A model generated the notes under the pieces. The model made no database searches and was not told where the DNA came from. It saw only the letters and a list, made by a program, of their open reading frames with translations. Below are positions 17,167 to 28,700 of a stretch of DNA of 64,000 nt, one piece after another. Source of the DNA: Maribellus sediminis (lineage in GTDB: Bacteria; Bacteroidota; Bacteroidia; Bacteroidales; Prolixibacteraceae). Numbering within the stretch: position 1 is the first letter of the stretch; the number at the start of each line of letters is the position of its first letter. The DNA lies in contig NZ_WXUB01000001.1 of the NCBI RefSeq assembly GCF_011799805.1, positions 372,001 through 436,000 of the forward strand, written 5' to 3'. A program made the translations under genes and the position numbers.

Positions 17167-18372
17167 ATGATCAAAGCTGTTTTAATCTTGTTGATAATGG
17201 GAGTAGTATTTACACAATGTACATCTGAAACCCCGGAAGAAAAGTTAAATCGAATTCACGAAGGAGCCATAACGGTAGATACCCACTGTGATACGCCGAT
17301 GGCCTTGCTTAATGGAGATTTTGATGTTGCAGAGCGAAATGAGTCGCCGGGGAGTAGGGTAGATTTTCCGCGTATGAAGGACGGCGGACTGGATGCCATA
17401 TTTTTTGCGGCATTTACCGGTCAAAAAGAACGCACTCCCGAGAACACCCAGGCAGCCTACGAAATGGCCAATAAGATGATTGAAAAGACTTACGAAGTTT
17501 GTGAGCAGAACAGCGATGTGGCTGAAGTTGCTACCGAACCGGGCGATGTTATTCGTTTGGAGAAAGAAGGCAAACGAGCCATTTTTATCGGAATGGAAAA
17601 CGGATTCCCATTAGGATCGGAACTCGGCAGGGTGGAGGAGTTCTACAACAAGGGCGTGCGTTATGTTACCCTTTGTCATTCGTCGAACAACGATATTTGT
17701 GATTCATCAACCGACAAGAAAGGCCCGGAACATGATGGTCTAAGCGACTTTGGAAAACAGGTGGTTAAAGAAATGAATCGTTTGGGAATGATGATCGACG
17801 TGTCGCACATTTCAGACAAATCGTTTTACGATGTTATTGAGCTGAGCAAAGCACCGGTAATCGCATCGCATTCAAGTGTTCGAGCCATTGCACATCACAA
17901 CCGGAATATGACAGACCATATGATAAAGACTTTGGCTGAACACAATGGCGTTATCCAAATCTGTTTGCTCGATGATTACATCAAAGATCCTGATACTACT
18001 ACTGTTCGTTATCAAAAACAAAAGGAGCTTCGCGAGAAGTTTACCCAACGCGATAATTTGAGTGATGATGAGATTGCAGCCTTGCGCAAAGAGTGGAGAA
18101 GCCTCGATGAAAAATACCCGAAAGCCTTACCAACAGTTGCTGATTGTGTTGATCATATCGATCATGTTGTTGATTTGGTTGGTGTTGATTATGTTGGTAT
18201 CGGCTCCGACTTTGACGGCGGCGGCGGACTGGAAGATTGTGCCGACGTTAGTCAGTTCCCGAATATCACGGCCGAAATGTTGAAACGCGGTTATACCGAA
18301 GAAGAAATTAACAAAGTTTGGGGCGGTAATTTCCTTCGGGTGTTTAATGCTGTAAGCGAACTGGCAGAATAG
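17167..18372 (+). CDS. Membrane dipeptidase (peptidase family M19)
   Basis: A 401-residue exported zinc dipeptidase that would cleave dipeptides in the periplasm. The N-terminus has a hydrophobic signal followed by FTQC at residue 18, a weak lipobox. Metal-binding motifs of family M19 are visible: DTHCD (His40, Asp42), the glutamate in GMENG, the histidine of CHSSNND and the later DVSHIS and ASHSSVRA histidines. The open frame begins at 17137, but the ATG at 17167 opens the signal peptide directly. No linked transporter gene is seen. Confidence 0.92.
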   Translation: MIKAVLILLIMGVVFTQCTSETPEEKLNRIHEGAITVDTHCDTPMALLNGDFDVAERNESPGSRVDFPRMKDGGLDAIFFAAFTGQKERTPENTQAAYEMANKMIEKTYEVCEQNSDVAEVATEPGDVIRLEKEGKRAIFIGMENGFPLGSELGRVEEFYNKGVRYVTLCHSSNNDICDSSTDKKGPEHDGLSDFGKQVVKEMNRLGMMIDVSHISDKSFYDVIELSKAPVIASHSSVRAIAHHNRNMTDHMIKTLAEHNGVIQICLLDDYIKDPDTTTVRYQKQKELREKFTQRDNLSDDEIAALRKEWRSLDEKYPKALPTVADCVDHIDHVVDLVGVDYVGIGSDFDGGGGLEDCADVSQFPNITAEMLKRGYTEEEINKVWGGNFLRVFNAVSELAE

Positions 18373-18668
18373 CCTCTGCTGTAAGCGGATTTTATTTACT
18401 TCCCCCCTTGATTTATTCAATTGGATAATTGGTCTGAATCCCAGTGTTTTATGTTCAGTACAAGAAATTGTTAAGGATTGTTAAACGGAATATTGCGCTT
18501 CATTTGGTTATCAACAGATCCCATATTGGGACAGTTAACATCGAATCATTTTAAAATCCTTTATTTACAGGCTTTTTGTGAATATCTTTTTCCTGTTCCA
18601 ATGATTGCTTTTGTTGATAATTCTTCGTAGTTTGGTCATTGTTGTAACGAGAAAAAATAGGTATCGTC
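18373..18668. other. Intergenic region before the porP-like gene
   Basis: A 296-bp AT-rich gap. I see no gene, no clear terminator after the dipeptidase gene, and no good -33/-7 pair for the surface-structure locus. Confidence 0.45.
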
Positions 18669-19601
18669 ATCAAAAAGATTACTGTATTAGGAGTATTAGT
18701 CTTACTAATAGCAGTTAACTGTAGGGCGCAACAAGAACCCATTTTAACCTCATACATGTATAATAGCCAGGTGATAAATCCGGCTTATGCAGGTATTTGG
18801 GAGAAAATAGGTTTCACCGCATTAGTGAGAAAACAATGGGCAGGAATTAACCGTTCCCCGCTCACGGAATCGTTTTCATTTCACACGCCCCTCAAGAACG
18901 AAGCTGCTGGTATGGGCCTGAATGTCATGAACGACAAATTCGGGCTTGAAAATCGTTTGAGTGTACTCGGCGATTATGCCTACGAAGTTTACGTTTCACG
19001 CAGAACACGCCTCCGAATGGGCGTTAAATTCGGATTTGTAAACTACAAAAATCCGCTTACCGAATACAAATTATATCCTGATAATAAATACGATCACGCC
19101 TTTGATGAAGATGTAGATTTGAAGTTCCTGCCCAATTTTGGTGTGGGATTTTTTCTTTATCACGAGTATTTCTATGCCGGCTTCTCAGTCCCTAAAATTG
19201 TGGAAAACGACCTGAAAGAGAATTTCCATAACTATTCAACCAGCGCCGAAGTAAGGACTGTTTATTTGAATGGTGGCGTAGTTTTGCCTGTCGATCCCCT
19301 GAATTACCTGGTGTTTAAGCCTACCGTTCTCGTTCGTGCAACATGGGGGACCCCGCTACAGGCCGATTTATCAGCAAACTTGATGATACGCGAAAAACTT
19401 TGGTTGGGAGTGATGTATCGCACCGGTTCAGCAATTTGTTTTACGGGTAACTGGATGTTCAGCAACAACATTCGGGTAGGTTTCGCTATGGACGTGACCT
19501 ATAACGAAATATATCCTTACCAGAATGGAACTTTTGAATTTACGATCGGTTACGATGTCGACTTTTTTGGACGAAGTTATTTGAGATCAAGATATTTCTA
19601 A
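18669..19601 (+). CDS. PorP/SprF-family outer-membrane protein of the type IX secretion system
   Basis: A barrel protein of the PorP/SprF family, partner of large type IX-secreted surface proteins with type B sorting domains. The diagnostic N-terminus AQQEPILTSYMYNSQVINPAYAG is encoded in two parts around 18726-18794, followed by strand-rich sequence to the end (RSRYF). The first ATG (18756) lies inside the conserved region and would remove the signal peptide. In frame upstream, KKITVLGVLVLLIAV encodes a proper signal peptide, but no ATG, GTG, TTG or CTG opens it; the ATC at 18669 sits exactly where MKK would be expected. The start given is therefore inferred (ATC, or ATA at 18657). It precedes the giant surface-protein gene. 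Confidence 0.85.
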   Translation: MKKITVLGVLVLLIAVNCRAQQEPILTSYMYNSQVINPAYAGIWEKIGFTALVRKQWAGINRSPLTESFSFHTPLKNEAAGMGLNVMNDKFGLENRLSVLGDYAYEVYVSRRTRLRMGVKFGFVNYKNPLTEYKLYPDNKYDHAFDEDVDLKFLPNFGVGFFLYHEYFYAGFSVPKIVENDLKENFHNYSTSAEVRTVYLNGGVVLPVDPLNYLVFKPTVLVRATWGTPLQADLSANLMIREKLWLGVMYRTGSAICFTGNWMFSNNIRVGFAMDVTYNEIYPYQNGTFEFTIGYDVDFFGRSYLRSRYF

Positions 19602-19612
19602 TACAACAGATT

Positions 19613-19672
19613 ATGAAAAAGAATTACAAACCCATTGGAGTATTAACAATTAAAATAAAGAGTATTGAGTGA
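19613..19672 (+). CDS. Possible 19-residue ORF between porP-like gene and giant gene
   Basis: An ATG 11 bp after the porP-like stop opens a 19-codon frame (start MKKNYKPIGVL) that closes at a TGA, 36 bp before the giant gene. The MKKNYKPIGVL start looks like the n-region of a signal peptide, but the frame differs from that of the giant gene. It may be a leader peptide, a remnant of an older start of the giant gene, or chance. Confidence 0.25.
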   Translation: MKKNYKPIGVLTIKIKSIE

Positions 19673-19708
19673 TTTTATAACAAAGAACTAAGCCTTAACA
19701 AAAAATAG

Positions 19709-22700
19709 GTGACTAAACAACCACATAACCAGATTTTTAAAACAGCAGTATTTATACTGGCTGTTATTGCTGTGCTTATGGGCAATCTTTCCGTATGTGG
19801 GAGTGTTGTATCACCAAATCATTCTATTCTACTTTCTTCAGAAAATCCGGAACAACAAGTCACTCAAAACGATACCACCGACCTGGTTTGTCCGGAAGAT
19901 CTTTCAACATACACCGACCTGAATTCTTGCGATGCCCTCATCACTTCAGGTCTTTCGATTTTAGATCCTGAAAATTCAATTAGCTCGTTAAACTGGCAAA
20001 TGACCGGTGCCACCCAGGATCAATCACCAACATCTGGTGTTAACCAACTCAGTTCATACGTATTCAACGAAGGCACTACCACCATCACTTACCGTGGCCG
20101 AACCCGTTACAACAATCCTGTTTTTTGCTCTTTTACGGTAACGGTGAGTGATAATGAAGTGCCTCGTTTGATTTATTCACCAGGAGATATCACTGTTTCG
20201 AATATACCCGGTGAATGCTTTGCAAAGGTAAGCTGGACCGAACTGATCGTTTCGGATAACTGTGTACCGAAGGAGAGCCTTATTGTTGATGGAAGTCGCA
20301 GATCAGGAGACAATTTTGTTGTCGGAGAAACCGAGGTGGTGTACCGGATTAGTGACGGTGTAAATGAAACGATGCATCGCTTTACGGTTCGGGTAGTGGA
20401 CCGTGAAGCTCCGGTATTGACAGCTCCTGAACCCATTGTAATTGTTTGTGGTGAAGAAGTGGAAGATGCTTTTACCGACTGGGATCATTTTGAACAGACC
20501 GGCGGAAAAGTGAGTGATAACTGCGCTGTTGATTATTCCAGCTTCCGCTATGTGCGCCAGACCAGTAGCGACATTCGTTGCCCTTACACCATTACCAGAA
20601 CTTACAGCATTGCCGATGTTAATGGTAATTTTACTGAAGTGAAACGTGTTATTCAGGTTACTGGTGAGGAGCCGGAAGAAATTCAGGAAGATAAATCAGA
20701 TCTTTTTTTAAAATCAGCCATGGCTGACTTTACGGCGCAACAATCAGGTAATTGGAACGATACTGCAACCTGGGGCGGTGCCATCCCAACCTCTGCGGAT
20801 GATGTAACTATTTCTTCTGGAATTACAGTGACTGTTGATTCAACAGCTTTTTGTAATTCCATTAGTTTGAATGGAACATTGAATTATGGCGTTGACTCCA
20901 CGCTATTTGTTTATGGGGACTGGACAAATGATGGCTCTTTTAATGCAGGGGGGGGATCAGTTGAATTTATTGGAAGTAATACTGCACTAATTTCTGGTGG
21001 CTCAACATCTATATTTTATAACCTTACTGTAAATAAAGGATCAAGTCGAGCAACTATACTAAATGTTGGTTCTACCGGAGGTGTGACTTGTACGCATTCA
21101 TTCACTATTTCAAATGGATTATTCCGTCCGATTTCCGGAACGGTTAATTTATCAATGTCTAGTGGATTCAATATTCCAGGATCTGCAGGAATAGAGATAG
21201 ATGGAGCTTCTGTTACAGGTAGTGATTACTCCATCACAAATAACGGGCTTTTTAAGATAATATCAGGCGATGTATCGTTAGGGGAGGCTACTGGTAATAG
21301 CTTACAAACTGCATCTGGAGGGACCTTTCAGATGGAAGGAGGTACATTGAGTGTTGCTGGAAGGCTATTTAACACAGCAGGAACAGCAAATATTATTGGT
21401 GGGACAATATATGTTTCAAAAAATGGACATAATAGTGGAACTTATGCAAGTTTCGACATGAGTATTTCAACTGTTCTTTCAATTACAGGAGGAACAATTA
21501 TTTTCGAGAAACCTAACAGCGGTTCTGCTGGGGACATTTGGATTCGTAGCGGTGGATCGAAAAACATTACCGGGGGTACATTCCAGATTGGAGGCACTTT
21601 GACCACGGCAGGTTCTACTTTTATTATTAATTCACCTTATTCGTTATACGATTTAAAAATTAATAGTAACAACAATCCATCGTTACAAATTGCTGGAAGC
21701 GATCTTGCCATAAGCCATTTATTAACCATGAATGGAGGAAACATTGATGCTACCTCTTATGACTTAATTTTGTCTAATTCTTCCACAGGCGCACTCTCAT
21801 ACAGTTCTGGTTATGTTTCGGGTAACTTGCAGAGAGCCATAGCAAGTTCAGGTAGTCCTATTTATTTGTTCCCGGTTGGAAATAGCAGCAATTATACTCC
21901 TTTGAGCCTTACTTTTAACAGTTTGAATTCGGGAGGAAATGTTACCATTGCTTCAATTAGCGGAGACGATTCAAATATTGGATCATCTTTTCTGAATTCA
22001 GGACAGAGTGTAAACAATTATTGGACCGTCAATAATAGTGGAGTAGCCTTTAATACAGTTAATGGAACCTTTAATTTCCCTCCCGGACTTGGAGATGGTG
22101 GAAGTTACATTGTGGGTTCGTATAATGGTTCATGGACTTATCCAACTGTCTCCTCTTCAAGTTCAACTAGTGTAAGCTTTTCCAGTGCAACATCACTGGG
22201 CTCGAGCTATGCTCTTGCTGAATGTACGCCACCTTCTGCCCCAACGGCAGGAAATGTATCTACAACCTACGATGGGAATAGCCACACAGGTACCGCAACC
22301 GCAGCTATTCCAGCTTCAGAAGTTATTGATTGGTATGATGCTTCAACAGGCGGCAATTCAACAACCGCACCATCAGGAACAAATGTCGGCACTTATTCGG
22401 CTTGGGCTGAAAGTAGGAATACACTTACAGGATGTGTAAGTGATACCCGTACTCTGGTAACTGTTGAAATTAATACAGCTTCATTGACAGTAACAGCTAC
22501 TGATGATTCTAAGACATATGATGGAGTTTCATACAGTGGAGGCAATGGAGTAAGTTACTCAGGATTTATTGCGGGAGAAGATGAAACAGTTCTTGGAGGA
22601 ACACTGACCTACAGTGGAACGAGCCAGGGGGCAGTGGATGTTGGTAGTTACGTGATCACGCCGGGAGGATTGACCAGTAGTAACTACAGCATCACTTTTG

Positions 22701-25700
22701 TCGGTGGTACCCTGACAGTAGGCCAAAGAGATTTAACAGTAACGGCAACTGCCTCAGACAAGGTTTATGATGGTAACACCACAGCGACAGTTACTTTAAG
22801 CAGTGATGCTTTGGGAGGCGACGATGTGACGATAAGTTATACGAGTGCGACCTTCGATACGAAAGATGTGGGAGCGGGAAAAACAGTTACCGTAAGTGGC
22901 ATAAGCATAGGTGGAACGGATGCGGGAAATTACAATCTGACCAATGCAAGCACGACTACTACAGCAGCAATTACGGGAATTCCATTGACAGTAACAGCTA
23001 CTGATGATTCTAAGACATATGATGGAGTTTCATACAGTGGAGGCAATGGAGTAAGTTACTCAGGATTTATTGCGGGAGAAGATGAAACAGTTCTTGGAGG
23101 AACACTGACCTACAGTGGAACGAGCCAGGGGGCAGTGGATGTTGGTAGTTACGTGATCACGCCGGGAGGATTGACCAGTAGTAACTACAGCATCACTTTT
23201 GTCGGTGGTAACTTGGAAATTACAGCAATTATAGTTACTCCAAGTATTACAGCTGAAAACAAGTGCTACGATGGTACAACATCTGTCACATTAAGTAGCC
23301 AAACCTTAACAGGTGTTTTATCAGTAGATGATGTTACCCTTGTAGTTGGTTCTGTATCTTTTGACAACTCTGGTGATGGAAGCGGAAAAACAATAACTGC
23401 CACTGGGCTTACATTAAGTGGTACAGATGCTACGAATTATACATTATCATCAACGACAGCAACAACAACGGCCGATATTTATCCATTACCCACAGCCACC
23501 ATCAGCGGCACCACCACCATCTGTGAAGGAGATGCAACTGATCTTACAATTACTTTAACCGGAACCCAGCCCTGGAGTATTACTTATACCGATGGAACTA
23601 CTCCTGTAACAGTAAACAATATTACCAGCAGTCCACACACAATTAGCGTTTCTCCTTCAGCAAACAGTACCTACACATTAACCGATGTTAGTGATGCCAA
23701 TTGTGACGGAACCGTTTCCGGTAGTGCTGCGATTGCCGTCAGACCCGCACCTACAGTTACAATCTCGGGAACTACTGCAGTCTGTCAGAATTCTTCTCCC
23801 ACGCCTCAGATCAACATTACAAATACGTCGGCACATGCGGTGAGGCTTACTTACAACATCAACGATACCGTTACAAACACGGTTGCATTGAATACCGGCG
23901 CATCCACATTTATTTCTCAGGCAACTACTTCAGCCGGTGTATTCAATTATCACTTTGAAAGTGTAGAATATCAGACTGCTCCCAATTGTGTTACAACACT
24001 GGATGATACGATCACCATTGCAATATACCCAACTCCTACAGTCAATCCAATTACCGACAAAACGTATTGTAACGATGATTATATAGTATCAGGTATTGCG
24101 TTTAGCGGGCCTGTACCCGGAACAACATTTGAATGGATGAACAGCAATACTTCCATCGGTCTCGGGGCTGGCGGAACAGGAAATATCCCGGAATTCAGGG
24201 CAACCAATGACACGGATGATCCGATCAGTGCAACCATTACGGTTACTCCTACAGCCAATGGTTGCGTTGGACCCGATGAGACATTTACCATAACGGTACG
24301 TCCAACTTTAAGAGCATCCATCAGTGGAAACGATACGGTTTGTCTGAACTCAGCATCACCCTTGATAACCTTTACTAACCCAATCGGCTTACCGGTTAAC
24401 GTATCCTACAACATAGGCAGTTCACCGCAGCCAGCTCTTACTATCCCGGCCCATGATTCTGTGCAGGTAGCAGTTCCGACCGGAACCGCGGGAACTTTTG
24501 TTTATGATCCTGTGAAGGTGGCTTACCTGGATGGTACTTGTGATGAGTCGTTCCCGGGAACTGCAACTGTAGTTGTCAATCCTGCCGCAGTTGCCATATC
24601 CACGCCATCGTCACAAAATATTTGTTCAGGCGATTCCATCATCCCCATTGTATTGACCAGTGCTACGCCGGATGTTACGTATAGCTGGGTGAGAAACAAT
24701 ACCTCGGTTACCGGTATTGCAGCCTCAGGAGTAGGAGACACGATCACAGGAGCCCTGACCAATACGAGCGGCTCAGCAATTACGGTAATTTTCAACATTA
24801 CACCGATTTATGATGGTTGCCCCGGTACGCCTTCAACCGCCAGGGTAACTGTTTACCCGGTTCCTGAGCTGGTATTAACTCCCGATTCACAAATGAGATG
24901 TTCTGGGGAACCGATCGGTTCCATCGCTCCTTCAACTACAAGCGGAGGAGGAGGAACCTTTACCTGGACAAGGGACCATCTCGATGATGTAATAGGTGTT
25001 GATGCTTCCGGTACGGGAGCAGTACCTTCCACCACTATAACAAATCTTACCAATGAACCGATAATTGTCAATTTTATCTTTACAACCACCTCTGTTAACG
25101 GATGCTACGTGGTTGCCGATACGGCTAAAATACTGGTGAATCCGACACCACAGATCATCGACACTTCAGAAACGATCTGCAACAGCGGAACCTTTAATGT
25201 GACTCCTGTTGACGGGCCTTACGGAGTCGTACCTTTAGGTACAACCTATAAATGGGCGATTCAGACAGTAGAGGCAGGAATTTCCGGGGCTTCAGCTAGT
25301 ACGGACGATGGTGTAACAAGTATTAGCGGTACACTTTCCAATTCTTCCAGTTCAGCACAATCAGTAATTTATGCGGTTACGCCTTATTACGGGGATTGCC
25401 CCAGAGGGGAGTTGTTCCTGCTGACCGTAACGGTAACGCCTGAACCGGACATCGACACCATGTACAAGAGTGTATGTAGCGAAGAATCGTTTAACGTAAC
25501 TCCGTTAAATAACACAGATGGTGTTGTTCCGGCCGGAACTACCTATGAGTGGGAAGTGTTATTTGAACCTGCCGGGGTAACAGGCGCAAATGGTGGCAGT
25601 GGATCGAATATTTCAGATACACTGGTGAATAGCAGCAATACCAACAAGGTTGTCAGCTACACGGTTTGGCCAACCGCAGGTGTTTGTGCAGGAGACTCAT

Positions 25701-28700
25701 TTATTTTGGAAGTTACTGTTAAACCTATACCTGTTATCATTAATTTGGATACGATTGCATGTAGCGAAGAAACGTTTACGGTTACACCGGTACACGGTAC
25801 GGATGGAGTGGTTCCGGCCGGGACTACCTATAGCTGGACAATACCTGATATGCCCGACGGTATGACGGGCGGATCTCCGGGAAGCGGGGCTTCTGTAATT
25901 AGCGGTACATTAACGAATTCGAGCGATACAGCACAAACTGCAATCTACACCGTTACGCCTACTGCCGGGGGGTGTCCCGGTTCACCATTCGAAGTGCAGG
26001 TTACCGTATATCCAAAACCGGCCATTAATCCGATAAGAGATACCATTTGCAGCGGCGGAGATTTTAACCTGATACCGGAAGACGGTGTCAACGGCTCTAT
26101 TCCTGCCGGAACAACCTATAGCTGGTCGGCACCGGTTGTTACAGGTATCGACGGAATATCAGCAGGAACAAATGAAACAAGCATTAGCGATACACTTATC
26201 AACAATAATACGACAGTAAGAACCGTGACTTACACGGTTACACCTACTTCGGGAGACTGTGACGGAGTACCATTTTCTGTGATTATTACTGTAAATCCGC
26301 AATTTACGGTCAGCAATATGTCAGCAACCGTTTGTAGTGATGAAGCTTTCTCTATTGTGCCTGTAAATGGTATTAACGGAACGGTACCTGCAGGTACAAC
26401 TTACAGTTGGTCGGCACCTACCACAGTATATGGAAGTACCGGAGGTGGAGACGGTAGCGGAACATCGATTACTGATACGCTTTTTAATCCGTCCATTCAT
26501 GTTGATACCGTTACTTATATCGTTTCTCCTACTTCAGGAAGTTGTTCAGGAAACGACTTCACACTAAAAGTTATTGTAAATCCTATTCCTGATGTTACGA
26601 TCGGCGGTGATGATTCTACTTGTTACGGAGCGCTGGCTCCCTATGTCACATTTACCAACAACGTGGATTTACCTGTTACGGCCACCTATAAAATTAACGG
26701 GGGTGCAGATTTTACGATCGATATTGGTGGCAATAGTTCGGATTCCGTAGCAGCTACCGTTAACCAGGAAGGTACTTTTATTTACAGTCTCGAAAGCGTA
26801 TCCTACCAGTCAACTCCTTATTGTTCTACTCCTTTAACTGACACCGCTACCATAGTAGTAAGACCGGTTACCACGGTGATTATTTCCAGATCTCCATCAG
26901 GGGCAGTTTGTGAAGGAACACCGGTGACATTTACATCTGCAGTGGCCAATGAAGGTACGGGAGCCACCTACCTGTGGTATGTGAACGGAGTTTCAACTGA
27001 TTCGACAGGAACAACCTATACTCCGACGGATCTAAGCAACAAAGACACAGTTCGCTTGGTGGTTACCACTACAAGTGGTACACCCTGTCCCGGACCCAAT
27101 TCAAGCAACCAGATCATTATGACGGTGAATCCGCTGAATATCCCGGATGTTACCATATATGAATCGTTGAATGACATTTGTGAAGGGACTTCGGTGACCT
27201 TCACAGCCGATCCGGTGATCAACGGTGGTACTAACCCAACTTTTGAATGGTTCTTAAATGATAATCCGGTTGGTGGGAACAGTCTGACCTATGTTACTGA
27301 TTCCTTAAACGATGGTGACCAGGTAAAAGTAGTGCTTACTGCGGATCCATCAGCATCCTGTCCGGGACCGCCGGATACGAGTAATGTCGTAGTGATGACG
27401 GTCAGTCTTTTGGATACTGTAAGTGTAAGTGTAAGTGTAACTGCGGATACTGTGTGCGTTGGAACACCTGTTACTTTAACTGCTACTCCTGTAAACGGTG
27501 GCAGTACTCCGGCTTATCAATGGAGAAAGAATGGAGTAAATGTTGGAACAAACAGTAGTACGTATACCTATACTCCGTTGAATAATGATCAGGTAAGCGT
27601 AATATTAACGTCGAACGCAACATGTACCGCCGGAAATCCAGCGTATTCTGATACTGTTACAATGACTATAGATCCGCTTCCCACAGCTAGTGCAGGAGGG
27701 GACACTACAATTTGTGTTGAAGAAGCTGTTACTTTGAGCGGAGCAACAGCCGGTAACGGAACTATTTTATGGACACATGATGGAAACGGTACACTGGTGG
27801 ATTCAACCACATTGACACCCACTTATACTTCAGCTGCTACAGACGAGGGAACTACAGTGACACTGACCCTGACAGTAGCTGGAGAAAATTCCTGTGGAAC
27901 AGATACTGCTACTGCAAGCTATACCATTAATATTGATCCGCTACCTGTAGCAATTGCAGGCGGAAACGATACGATCTGTTCGAATGCAACAGCAACTGTT
28001 AGCGGGGCTTCTGCCACAAACGGAAACATTGCATGGACTTATGCTGGTGCAGGATCGCTGATTAATCCGGGGACGTTAACTCCAACTTATATAGCGGATG
28101 CAGCGGATGCCGGGAACGATGTAATCCTGACCCTGGTCGTAAGCAGCAATAATGTTTGTGGGACAGCCAGCGATACAGCTTACTATACAATACATATTGA
28201 TTCACTACCCACAGCAAGTGCCGGAGGCGATACTACGATTTGTGTCAATGAAACTGCTACCGTTAGTGGAGCAACAGCTGCAAACGGAACCATTTTATGG
28301 ACAGAAAACGGAGCAGGTACAATTACTTCCGGAGCTGCAACACTAACACCAACATATACTCCGGCCGCAGGTGACGAAGGAAATGATGTTATTCTGACGA
28401 TGACCGTTACAAGTGATAATACTTGTGGAATAGCTAAAGCTACCGCTTTTTATACCGTTACGGTGAATCCATCAATTGATGCAAGTGTAAGTATTGTTGC
28501 TGATGCCACAGAAGTTTGTGATGGAGATGAAATAACATTTACTGCAACTCCTGTTAACGGAGGTGCTTCTCCAGGCTATAATTGGCTTATAAATGGTGCT
28601 TCCGCCGGAGCGGTGGATAGTTCGGTATTTAAAATTAATACTCTTGCTGATGGTGATATCATTTCCGTTGAAATGACTTCTGATGCGCTATGTGCGATAG

